Shown here: positions 8,694 through 18,029 of the stretch, one piece after another
Numbering within the stretch: position 1 is the stretch's first letter
Layout of the letters: each line of letters starts with the position of its first letter
Assembly: GCF_007556755.1 (NCBI RefSeq)
Contig: NZ_VJOO01000025.1
Location: 1-42,062 of the forward strand
Direction of reading: 5' to 3'
Source of the DNA: Tepidimonas fonticaldi
GTDB lineage: Bacteria; Pseudomonadota; Gammaproteobacteria; Burkholderiales; Burkholderiaceae_C
Length of the DNA: 42,062 nucleotides
Program-made: the position numbers and the translations under genes
The notes under the pieces: model-generated
What the model was told of the DNA's origin: nothing
Databases searched by the model: none
Seen by the model: the letters and a program-made list of their open reading frames with translations, nothing else

Positions 8694-10250
8694 TTATGGT
8701 GGCATTCCCGCCGTGGCGGGACGGTACTGCAGCGCTTCGGCCACATGGGCGGGCTCCACCTGCGGGCAGCCGGCCAAATCTGCGATGGTGCGCGCCACGC
8801 GCAGTGCGCGGTGCGTGGCGCGGCCGGACCAGCCCAGCCGGGCGGCCGCCTGTTGCAGCAGCCGGCGGGCGGCCTCGTCGGCCGCGGCGTGGCGCAGCAG
8901 CGCATCGCCCTGCAGGGCGTGGTTGGGATGGCCCTGGCGCGCGTGGGCCCGGTCGCGGGCGGCCCGCACCCGCTCGCGCACGGTGGCCGACGGCTCGCCC
9001 GGGGGCGCGGACAGCAGCACGTCGGCGGGCAGCGCCGGGACCTCGACCTGCAGGTCGATGCGGTCGAGCAGCGGGCCGCTGAGGCGGTTGCGGTAGCGCT
9101 GAATCTGATCCGGCGTGCAGCGGCAGGCGCGGGTGGTGGACCCCAGGTAGCCGCAGGGGCAGGGGTTCATGGCGGCGACGAGCTGAAAGCGCGCCGGGTA
9201 TTCGACCTGCCGCGCGGCGCGCGACAGCCGCACCGTGCCGGTTTCCAGCGGCTCGCGCAGGGCTTCGAGCGCACCGCGCGCAAACTCCGGCAGTTCGTCC
9301 AGAAAGAGCACGCCGTGGTGGGCGAGCGAAATCTCGCCGGGCCGCGGCGGCGAGCCGCCGCCGACCAGTGCCGCGGCGCTGGCGCTGTGGTGCGGGGCGG
9401 CCATCGGGCGGCGGCGCCAGGCCTCGGGCCGAAACCGCCCCACCAGCGAGGCGATCGCGGCGGTCTCCAGCGCCTCGTCGTCGTTCATCGGCGGCAGCAG
9501 GCCCGCCAGCCGGTGCGCCAGCATGGACTTGCCGGTCCCCGGCGGGCCGGACAGCAACAGGCTGTGGCCACCGGCAGCGGCAATCTCCAGCGCGCGGCGG
9601 GCCGCCGCCTGGCCCTTGATGTCCGCGAGATCCGGGACTGGGGCGTCGTCATGCACCGACATGGTGCCTGGCGCGGCCCGCTGCCACCCCAACCCGGTGC
9701 CGTCCCCCGCGGGGGTGCCGGCCGCCGGGTAGCGCCGCACCACGTCGAGCAAATGCTCCACCCGGTAGACCGTCACCCCGGGGACGAGCGCGGCCTCCTC
9801 CGCACTCGCCGCGGGCAGGACCAGCGCGGCCTCCGGGGCGCCACGGGCCATCTCGGTGCGCAGCGCCAGTGCCATGGGCAGCGCGCCGCGGACGGGGCGC
9901 AAGGCGCCGCTGAGGGACAGCTCCCCCGCGAATTCGTGGTGGGCCAGCGCTTGCGGATCGAGCTGGCCGCTGGCCGCGAGGATGCCCAGGGCGATGGGCA
10001 GATCGAGGCGGCCGGACTCCTTGGGCAGATCGGCCGGCGCCAGGTTGACCGTGATGCGCCGGGAGGAGGGCCACTCCAGCCCGCTGTTCTGGATGGCGGA
10101 GCGTACGCGCTCGCGCGCCTCTTTGACCTCGGTGTCGGCCAGCCCCACGAGGGTGAAGCTGGGCAGGCCATTGGCCAGATGCACCTCGACATGCACCGGC
10201 TGCGCCGCAAGCCCCACGAGGGTGCGGCTGCGCACCACGCACAAACCCAT
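8694..10250 (-). CDS. ComM/YifB family Mg-chelatase-like AAA+ protein
   Basis: AAA+ ATPase of 518 aa (family about 500). ComM is the hexameric branch-migration helicase that helps integrate incoming single-stranded DNA during natural transformation. The N-terminal domain (residues 1-190) begins with the family signature SRTLVGLAAQPVHVEVHLA and contains LVGLADTEVKEARERV. The AAA+ core has Walker A GPPGTGKS (235-242), LFLDELPEF as Walker B, and the conserved CPCGYLG segment. I chose the ATG at 10250 because GGAGGA lies 9 bases upstream and the family start matches; the frame could extend to 10367, but only through unrelated sequence overlapping the glnK promoter. It is divergent from glnK. With pilS/pilR and the GspE-type ATPase it hints at a transformable cell. 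Confidence 0.93.
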   Translation of the reverse strand: MGLCVVRSRTLVGLAAQPVHVEVHLANGLPSFTLVGLADTEVKEARERVRSAIQNSGLEWPSSRRITVNLAPADLPKESGRLDLPIALGILAASGQLDPQALAHHEFAGELSLSGALRPVRGALPMALALRTEMARGAPEAALVLPAASAEEAALVPGVTVYRVEHLLDVVRRYPAAGTPAGDGTGLGWQRAAPGTMSVHDDAPVPDLADIKGQAAARRALEIAAAGGHSLLLSGPPGTGKSMLAHRLAGLLPPMNDDEALETAAIASLVGRFRPEAWRRRPMAAPHHSASAAALVGGGSPPRPGEISLAHHGVLFLDELPEFARGALEALREPLETGTVRLSRAARQVEYPARFQLVAAMNPCPCGYLGSTTRACRCTPDQIQRYRNRLSGPLLDRIDLQVEVPALPADVLLSAPPGEPSATVRERVRAARDRAHARQGHPNHALQGDALLRHAAADEAARRLLQQAAARLGWSGRATHRALRVARTIADLAGCPQVEPAHVAEALQYRPATAGMPP

Positions 10251-10331
10251 GGTCGGTCGTCCTCCCTGTCCGTTCGATCGCTGCTCACCGACATGATGCC
10301 ACGGCACCGGTGACCGGCGGGCGTTCGGTGG

Positions 10332-10348
10332 TTGGCACGGCTTGTGCT
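10332..10348 (+). promoter_or_regulatory. Sigma-54 promoter of glnK-amtB
   Basis: TTGGCACGGCTTGTGCT: the -24 GG (10334-10335) and the -12 GC (10346-10347) are separated by exactly 10 bases, as required for sigma-54 (RpoN). It matches TGGCAC-N5-TTGCW except one base in the -12 box. The predicted transcript starts near 10359, about 44 bases before the glnK start. This is the expected nitrogen-regulated, NtrC-activated promoter; no convincing NtrC site pair was found upstream. Confidence 0.85.
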
Positions 10349-10351
10349 TGA

Positions 10352-10741
<390 letters not shown>

Positions 10742-10784
10742 TTCCACCGAACCCTCACGTTCCCAAAGCCTCAAGGGGATTCCC

Positions 10785-12215
10785 ATGAAAAAACTGCTGA
10801 TGAGCCTGTGTCTAGGCCTCGGACTGATGTGGGGCGGCGCTGCGCTGGCCCAAACGGCCGAGGCGCCCAAAGATGCGCCGGTGGCCACCCAGGCCGCGCC
10901 GGCCGATGGCGCGGCCGCCGCACCGGCGGCTGCGGAAGCGGCCCCCGCCGCGGCCGAGGCGGCGCCCGCGGCCCCCGCCGCGCCGACGGTGGACAAGGGC
11001 GACGTGGCCTGGATGATGACCTCGACCTTGCTGGTCATCATGATGGTGATCCCGGGCCTGGCGCTGTTCTACGGCGGCTTGGTGCGCAGCAAGAACATGC
11101 TGTCGGTGCTGATGCAGGTGCTGATGGTGTTCTCGCTGATCACGGTGCTGTGGGCGTTCTATGGCTACAGCCTGGCGTTCGGCGGCGAGGGGGCCATCAT
11201 CGGCAGTCTGGACAAGGTGTTCCTCAAAGGGGTGACGACGGCGTCGCTGGCCGACACCTTCACCGAGAACGTCAAGATCCCCGAGCTGATCTTCGTCGCG
11301 TTCCAGGCCACGTTCGCGGGCATCACCTGCGCGCTGATCGTGGGCTCGTTTGCCGAGCGCATCAAGTTTGGCGCGGTGCTGCTGTTCAGCGCCATCTGGT
11401 TCACGTTCAGCTACCTGCCGATCGCGCACATGGTGTGGGGGCCGGGCGGCTACCTGCTGGGCAAGGGCGCGCTGGACTTCGCCGGTGGCACCGTGGTGCA
11501 CATCAACGCCGCGATGGCCGGTCTGGTGGGCGCCTACATGCTGGGCAAGCGCATCGGCTACGGGCGTGAAGCGATGCCCCCGCACAGCCTGACGCTGACG
11601 ATGGTGGGCGCGTCGTTGCTGTGGGTGGGCTGGTTCGGCTTCAACGCCGGCTCCAACCTGGAGTCCACCGCGGGGGCCGCGCTGGCTTTCCTCAACACGC
11701 TGCTGGCCACGGCGGCGGCGGTGCTGGCCTGGGCGATCGGAGAGGCGCTGCTGAAGGGCAAGGCCTCGATGCTGGGCGCGGCCTCCGGCGCGGTGGCGGG
11801 CCTGGTGGCGATCACGCCGGCGTGCGGCTCGGTGGGCCCGATGGGTGCCATCGTGATCGGTCTGGCCGCGGGCTTCCTGTGCCTGTGGGGCGTGACGGGC
11901 CTCAAGAAGATGCTGGGCGCGGACGATTCGCTGGACGTGTTCGGCGTGCACGGCGTGGGCGGTATCGTCGGCGCGCTGCTGACCGGGGTGTTTGCCGCGC
12001 CGGGCCTGGGCGGCACCGGGGCCGAGGACTTCAGCATCGCGCACCAGCTCTGGGTGCAGGCCGAAGGCGTGATCATCACGATGGTGTGGTCGTCGGTCGT
12101 GGCCGTGATCGCCTACAAGATCGTGGACATGATCCTGGGCCTGCGCGTCACCGAAGAGGAAGAGCGCGAGGGTCTGGACATCACCAGCCACGGCGAGTCG
12201 GCCTACAACCGCTGA
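10785..12215 (+). CDS. Ammonium transporter AmtB with a long Ala/Pro-rich periplasmic linker
   Basis: Trimeric ammonia/ammonium channel, 476 aa. A signal peptide ends near AALA-Q (about residue 22), then comes an Ala/Pro/Glu-rich low-complexity linker of some 45 residues (28-68) built from near-repeats of EAAPAA, then 11 membrane segments. Functional residues can be seen by family alignment: Asp231 in DFAGGTVVHINA, and the twin histidines His239 and His389 (VFGVHGVGG) lining the pore. An SD-like AAGGGGA precedes the start. It is cotranscribed with glnK, whose product plugs the channel from the cytoplasm when nitrogen is plentiful. The linker is longer than in E. coli AmtB. A strong terminator follows. 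Confidence 0.95.
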   Translation: MKKLLMSLCLGLGLMWGGAALAQTAEAPKDAPVATQAAPADGAAAAPAAAEAAPAAAEAAPAAPAAPTVDKGDVAWMMTSTLLVIMMVIPGLALFYGGLVRSKNMLSVLMQVLMVFSLITVLWAFYGYSLAFGGEGAIIGSLDKVFLKGVTTASLADTFTENVKIPELIFVAFQATFAGITCALIVGSFAERIKFGAVLLFSAIWFTFSYLPIAHMVWGPGGYLLGKGALDFAGGTVVHINAAMAGLVGAYMLGKRIGYGREAMPPHSLTLTMVGASLLWVGWFGFNAGSNLESTAGAALAFLNTLLATAAAVLAWAIGEALLKGKASMLGAASGAVAGLVAITPACGSVGPMGAIVIGLAAGFLCLWGVTGLKKMLGADDSLDVFGVHGVGGIVGALLTGVFAAPGLGGTGAEDFSIAHQLWVQAEGVIITMVWSSVVAVIAYKIVDMILGLRVTEEEEREGLDITSHGESAYNR

Positions 12216-12256
12216 TCGGTTTCGTCTCGCCAGACACCCATCGTCTCTGGGGGTTG

Positions 12257-12290
12257 GGCCCGGGCTGCCGCAGGCACCCGGGCCTTTTTT
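12257..12290 (+). terminator. Rho-independent terminator of glnK-amtB
   Basis: GGCCCGGG (12257-12264) pairs with CCCGGGCC (12277-12284). An inner stem TGCC (12266-12269) / GGCA (12273-12276) with a 3-base loop extends it past one bulged C, and six T residues follow (12285-12290). It begins 41 bases after the amtB stop. Confidence 0.9.
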
Positions 12291-12336
12291 GTCGGTGCGA
12301 TGGTGTGCGCGACAGGGGGCAGCGGGGGCTGCCGGC

Positions 12337-12349
12337 GACAATCGGGGGG
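12337..12349 (+). promoter_or_regulatory. Possible -10 element for a leaderless TauE/SafE mRNA
   Basis: GACAAT (12337-12342) is followed by seven bases and then the ATG at 12350, so a transcript from it would start at or next to the start codon. It is the only A/T-rich patch nearby; there is no recognisable -35 and no properly spaced ribosome-binding site. Confidence 0.35.
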
Positions 12350-13114
12350 ATGGAATGGCTGATCTTGACGAGCGCCTCGCTGCTGGCTGGCTTTGTGGAT
12401 TCCATCGTGGGCGGCGGCGGGCTGATTCTGGTGCCGGCGCTGTTTGCGGTGTTTCCGCACGCGCCGCCGGCGACCTTGCTGGGCACCAACAAAAGCGCCT
12501 CGGTCTGGGGCACGGTGACCGCCACGTGGCGTTATGCGCGGCGGGTGCAGATGCGCTGGTCGGCCCTGCTGCCCGCGGCGGTGGTGTGCCTGGTCTGCGC
12601 CTGGCTGGGCGCGTGGGTGGTGACGCAGGTCTCGGCGGAGCTGCTGCGGCGGGCCTTGCCCTTCATCCTGGGGGCCGTGCTGCTCTACACCCTGGCCAAA
12701 AAGGATTTGGGCCTGCACCACCGGCCCCGCTACGCCGGCCGGGCCGAGACGCTGGCCGCGTGTGCGGTGGGCGGCACCATCGGGTTCTATGACGGCTTCT
12801 TCGGCCCGGGCACGGGCAGCTTCTTCGTGTTTTTGTTCGTGCGCTGGCTGGGTTACGATTTTTTGAGCGCCAGCGCCTCGGCCAAGCTGCTCAACACCAC
12901 GTCCAACGTGGCGGCGGTGGCGCTCTTTGCCTGGAAGGGACACGTCTGGTGGCACTACGGCCTGGCCATGGCCGTCGCCAACGTGGCCGGCAGCCTGCTG
13001 GGGACGCGGCTGGCGCTCAAGCACGGCACGGGCTTCGTGCGCGGGGTGTTCATCACCGTGGTCGCCGTCCTGATTGCCAAAACCACCTGGGACGCTTACG
13101 GCGCCGCGCCCTGA
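12350..13114 (+). CDS. TauE/SafE (DUF81) family membrane permease
   Basis: Inner-membrane protein of 254 aa with about eight hydrophobic segments and the two-fold TauE/SafE pattern: LAGFVDSIVGGGGLILVP near the start with LLGTNKSASVWGT, mirrored in the second half by GFYDGFFGPGTGSFFVF with SAKLLNTTSNVAA. Family members export or import sulfur-containing anions or organic acids; the substrate here is unknown. The ATG at 12350 gives the canonical start MEWLILTSASLLAGF. The gene has its own transcription unit after the amtB terminator. Its last 19 bases overlap the end of the convergent mrdA gene. Confidence 0.88.
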   Translation: MEWLILTSASLLAGFVDSIVGGGGLILVPALFAVFPHAPPATLLGTNKSASVWGTVTATWRYARRVQMRWSALLPAAVVCLVCAWLGAWVVTQVSAELLRRALPFILGAVLLYTLAKKDLGLHHRPRYAGRAETLAACAVGGTIGFYDGFFGPGTGSFFVFLFVRWLGYDFLSASASAKLLNTTSNVAAVALFAWKGHVWWHYGLAMAVANVAGSLLGTRLALKHGTGFVRGVFITVVAVLIAKTTWDAYGAAP

Positions 13115-15069
13115 TCCGCGGGCGGCCAGGGCACGTCCTGGATGCGGCGCGGCACGCCGATGGGCGCGGCGCTCTGGCCCCGCTGCGTGGCTGCGATGTC
13201 CTCCTCGCTCGGGTACAGGCCCAGCAGCAGGTAGTCGAAGACCCGGCGCGCGATGGGGGCGGCGTGGGTCGCGCCAAAGCCAGCGTTTTCCACGATGGCG
13301 GCAAGCGCCACCCGCGGCGCTTCGGCCGGCGCGAACGCGACATAGAGCGAGTGGTCGCGCTGGAATTCGGCGAGCCGGCGGGCGTCGTACTTCTCGCGCT
13401 GGCCGATGGTAACGGCCTGTGCCGTGCCCGTCTTGCCGCCGCTGCGGTACGGCGCGCCGGCGAATACCCGCGCCGACGTGCCCTCGGTGGTCACGGCGGC
13501 CATGGCGTCCAGCACGGTCTGCACATGCGCGGGCCGGTAGCCCAGCGGCCGGCCCGGCGGCTGCACCCGCGACGAGGTCACGCCCCCGTCCGGTCCGGGG
13601 GCGAGCGTCTCCAGCACGACGTGCGGCGTCTGCCGCGTCCCCCCGCTGGCCAGCGCGGCCATGGCGGTGGCGAGCTGCATCATGGTGAAGCTGTTGTAGC
13701 CCTGGCCGATGCCCAGCGAGATCGTCTCGCCCGGGTGCCAGCGCTGCTGCTCGGGCGTGCGGTAGGTGGCGCGCTTCCACGCCGGGCTGGGCAGGATGCC
13801 GCGCACCTCGCCAGGCAGGTCGATGCCCGTGAGCTGCCCAAAGCCCAACGGCGCCATGAAGTCGTGGATGGCTTGCACGCCCATTTCGTGCGCCAGCGTG
13901 TAGTAGTAGACGTTGCTGGACAGGACGATGCTGCGCCGCAGGTCCACCATGCCCAGCGCGTGCTCGCCGTGGCTGCGGAAGCGGTGGCTGCCCAGCATCC
14001 AGTAGCCGGGGTCGTGAATCGCGGTCTGCGGCGTGCGCAGGCCCAGCTCCAGCGCCGCCAACGCCATGAACGGCTTGTAGGTGGAGCCGGGCGGATAGGT
14101 GCCGCGCAGCGCCCGGTTGAGCAGCGGGCGATCCAGCGATTCGTTGAGCGCCCGCCAGTTGTCGACGTCGATGCCATCGACGAACAGGTTGGGGTCGAAG
14201 CTGGGCATGCTGACCAGGGCCAGCACCTCGCCGGTCTGGGTGTCCAGCGCCACCAGCGCCCCGCGGCGCTCGCCGTACAGCCGCTCGATCAGGTGCTGCA
14301 GGCGCACGTCGATGGACAGCCGCACGGTCTCGCCCGCCTGGGGCGGGGTCACGTCCAGGCGGCGCACGGCCCGCCCCGAGGCGGAGGTCTCCACCCGCTC
14401 GAACCCCGTGCGGCCGTGCAGCCGGTCTTCCTGCGCCAGCTCCACGCCCAGCTTGCCGATGTGCGTGCTGCCGCGGTAGTTCGCCACCTTGTCCTCGGGC
14501 CAGTCGTCCATCGCCTCGCGGTCGCGCTGGCTGATGCGGCCGATGTAGCCCAGCACATGCGCCGCCGTCGGGCCCAGCGGGTAGCGCCGCAGTTGCCGGG
14601 CCTGGATTTCCACCCCGGGCAGCAGCCACAGACGGGCGGCGACCCGGGCCATCTCCTCCTCGCTCAGGCGGGTTTTGAGCGGGATGGAATCGAAGCGCTT
14701 GGACTCCGCGAGCAGGCGGCGAAAGCGCTGCACGTCGCGCGGCGTGATCGACACCCATTCGCTCAAGCGCTCGATCGTGCCGTCCAGATCCGGGGTGCGG
14801 GCGGGCACGATCTCCAGCGCATAGACGGGCAGGTTTTCGGCCAGCACGATGCCGTTGCGATCGACGATGCGCCCGCGCGGGGGGGGGATGGGCAGCACCG
14901 CCGTGCGGTTGCCCTCGGCCTGGGCGGCGTAGCGTTCGTGCTCGCGGATCTGCAGATGCCAGGCGCGCAGCGCCAGCAGACCGAACGCCCCCACCACCGC
15001 CGCCAGCGCCACCCACGCGCGCCAGCGAAAGCGCGCGATGCGGATATCGGCGTCTTGGTACTCGGTCAT
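13096..15069 (-). CDS. Penicillin-binding protein 2 (MrdA), cell elongation transpeptidase
   Basis: Class B PBP of 657 aa that cross-links peptidoglycan in the elongasome with RodA and MreBCD. Visible parts: one N-terminal membrane anchor (about residues 18-38), the dimerisation domain with PPPRGRIVDRNG at about 62-73, and the transpeptidase domain with all three catalytic motifs: STYK (329-332, Ser329 nucleophile), SSN (384-386) and KTG (546-548). It is the fourth gene of the mreBCD unit, 25 bases after mreD. The usual partner rodA is not next to it; instead the convergent TauE/SafE gene overlaps its 3' end by 19 bases. Confidence 0.95.
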   Translation of the reverse strand: MTEYQDADIRIARFRWRAWVALAAVVGAFGLLALRAWHLQIREHERYAAQAEGNRTAVLPIPPPRGRIVDRNGIVLAENLPVYALEIVPARTPDLDGTIERLSEWVSITPRDVQRFRRLLAESKRFDSIPLKTRLSEEEMARVAARLWLLPGVEIQARQLRRYPLGPTAAHVLGYIGRISQRDREAMDDWPEDKVANYRGSTHIGKLGVELAQEDRLHGRTGFERVETSASGRAVRRLDVTPPQAGETVRLSIDVRLQHLIERLYGERRGALVALDTQTGEVLALVSMPSFDPNLFVDGIDVDNWRALNESLDRPLLNRALRGTYPPGSTYKPFMALAALELGLRTPQTAIHDPGYWMLGSHRFRSHGEHALGMVDLRRSIVLSSNVYYYTLAHEMGVQAIHDFMAPLGFGQLTGIDLPGEVRGILPSPAWKRATYRTPEQQRWHPGETISLGIGQGYNSFTMMQLATAMAALASGGTRQTPHVVLETLAPGPDGGVTSSRVQPPGRPLGYRPAHVQTVLDAMAAVTTEGTSARVFAGAPYRSGGKTGTAQAVTIGQREKYDARRLAEFQRDHSLYVAFAPAEAPRVALAAIVENAGFGATHAAPIARRVFDYLLLGLYPSEEDIAATQRGQSAAPIGVPRRIQDVPWPPADQGAAP

Positions 15070-15094
15070 CGCCGCTGGCAGGGGGTGAGGGTGG

Positions 15095-15619
15095 TCAGAG
15101 GGGACGGGTCTCGTCCGGGTCGTGCGCGCGACGCTGCGGGGCCAGCAGGATCCAGGTCGCGGGCATCCACAACGCGGCCGTCAGCAGCGGGGCGATCCAG
15201 GCCAGCGCGGGGGGATCGCCGTGGCCGGCGAGCAGCCGCACCAGCGCCTGCAAACCAAACGCCACCGCAAACAGCGGCAGCACATGCAGCGTCTGGCCGC
15301 GCAGGTCGAACCACAGCACCCGCCGGTGCAGCGTCACGGCCAGATAGCCCATGGCGGTGTAGGCCAGCGCATGCTGGCCCAGCAATACCCCCTGGTGCAC
15401 ATCCACGCACAGCCCGGCGACGAACGCCACGCCCACGCCGATGCGAAGCGGCTGGTGGATGGTCCAAAACACCAGCACCAGCGCCACCCAGTCCGGCAGC
15501 CACGCCGCGGCCGTGAGCTGCCCCTGCAGCACCTGCAGCAAAAACGCCGCAGCCAGCGATCCCCAGATGAAGACCGGGTTGGCCGGCAGCAGCAGCGCCT
15601 GTCCGCGCGGCAGGATCAT
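15095..15619 (-). CDS. Rod shape-determining membrane protein MreD
   Basis: Small integral membrane protein of the elongasome, 174 aa with five to six hydrophobic segments. The ATG at 15619 overlaps the mreC stop (ATGA), indicating translational coupling; the frame continues upstream inside mreC but that part is a shadow. MreD proteins are poorly conserved, so the call rests on length, membrane profile, the family-like stretch GLCVDVHQGVLLGQHALAY, and its position between mreC and mrdA. Confidence 0.92.
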   Translation of the reverse strand: MILPRGQALLLPANPVFIWGSLAAAFLLQVLQGQLTAAAWLPDWVALVLVFWTIHQPLRIGVGVAFVAGLCVDVHQGVLLGQHALAYTAMGYLAVTLHRRVLWFDLRGQTLHVLPLFAVAFGLQALVRLLAGHGDPPALAWIAPLLTAALWMPATWILLAPQRRAHDPDETRPL

Positions 15620-16506
15620 GGGCGGCGCTCCGTCGTCGGGGCCGGCGCATCCCCCTGCGCCGGCTGCAGCACCAGCACGTGCAGCGCGTCGCGCATGCGG
15701 GCGGCGGGCTGGGCCAGCACCTGGGCAAAGCCCTCGCGCCCTTCGGCGCTGACCGTGCTGACGGTCGCCACCGGCAGCCCCGGCGGATACAGGCCATCGA
15801 TGCCGCTGGTCACCAGCGCGTCGCCGGCTCGGGTGGCCGTCTGCACCGGCACGAAGCGCAGGCTCAGCCCGGGCTCGTCGCGGCTGCCGTTGCCGTAGGC
15901 CAGATAGCGCTCGCCGGTGCGGGTGTTGAGCACGGGGATGGCGAGCTGGCGGTGGGCCAGCAGCGTCACCTCGCTGGTGCCGGGGTAGACGCGCGTGACC
16001 TGCCCCAGCACGCCAAAGCCGTCCATCACCGGCGCCCCTTCGCGCACGCCCTGCAGCGCCCCGCGGTCGATCACCACCGCGGGCACATAAGGGTCCGGCA
16101 ACGCATACAGGATTTCGGCCCCCTGGGCCGATGGCGAAACGCGTTCGCGCAGACCGAGCAGCCGCCGCAGCTCGCGGTTTTCCTGGGCCAGGTGTTCCAC
16201 CAAGCCGGCGCGCTCGGCCTGCTGCGCGAGCTGCGCGCGCGCCTCGCTGGCATCGCGCTGGGCGGCCTGCAGCGACGCGAAGTGCTGCCCCACCCACTGC
16301 ACGGCGCGCACGGGCTGCAGCGCCAGCCATTGTACGGGGTAGAGCACCGTCGCCACCCCCGCGCGCAAGGGGGCCGCCCAGCGCAGCCGGGCGTCCACCA
16401 CCATCAGCAGCACCGCCAGGGCGCTCAGGACGAGCAGCTTCGTCAGAGCCGGTGTGCCCTGCTTGAAGAAGGGGGGCGGCGTGCGGTCGACGGTGCCCAG
16501 CGGCAT
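15616..16506 (-). CDS. Rod shape-determining protein MreC
   Basis: Bitopic elongasome protein, 296 aa. A short cytoplasmic N-terminus carries PPFFKQGTPALTKL, followed by one membrane helix (about residues 22-38), a coiled coil (about 75-118, ending AQENRELRRLLGLRE as in the family) and the periplasmic beta-barrel region with VVIDRGALQGVREGAPV and SGIDGLYPPGLPVA. It interacts with PBP2 in the periplasm. It lies 47 bases downstream of mreB and overlaps mreD by 4 bases. Confidence 0.95.
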   Translation of the reverse strand: MPLGTVDRTPPPFFKQGTPALTKLLVLSALAVLLMVVDARLRWAAPLRAGVATVLYPVQWLALQPVRAVQWVGQHFASLQAAQRDASEARAQLAQQAERAGLVEHLAQENRELRRLLGLRERVSPSAQGAEILYALPDPYVPAVVIDRGALQGVREGAPVMDGFGVLGQVTRVYPGTSEVTLLAHRQLAIPVLNTRTGERYLAYGNGSRDEPGLSLRFVPVQTATRAGDALVTSGIDGLYPPGLPVATVSTVSAEGREGFAQVLAQPAARMRDALHVLVLQPAQGDAPAPTTERRP

Positions 16507-16553
16507 GGCGGATGGCTAAGCGGCGGTCGGCGACGGGGGCCGCGAGCGGTCCG

Positions 16554-18025
<1,472 letters not shown>

Positions 18026-18029
<4 letters not shown>

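Noticed and set aside
10303-10315. GGCACCGGTGACC as an NtrC site upstream of glnK
   Set aside because: The half-sites have no 5-base spacer between GCACC and GGTG and the site lies too close to the promoter; it does not fit the NtrC consensus.
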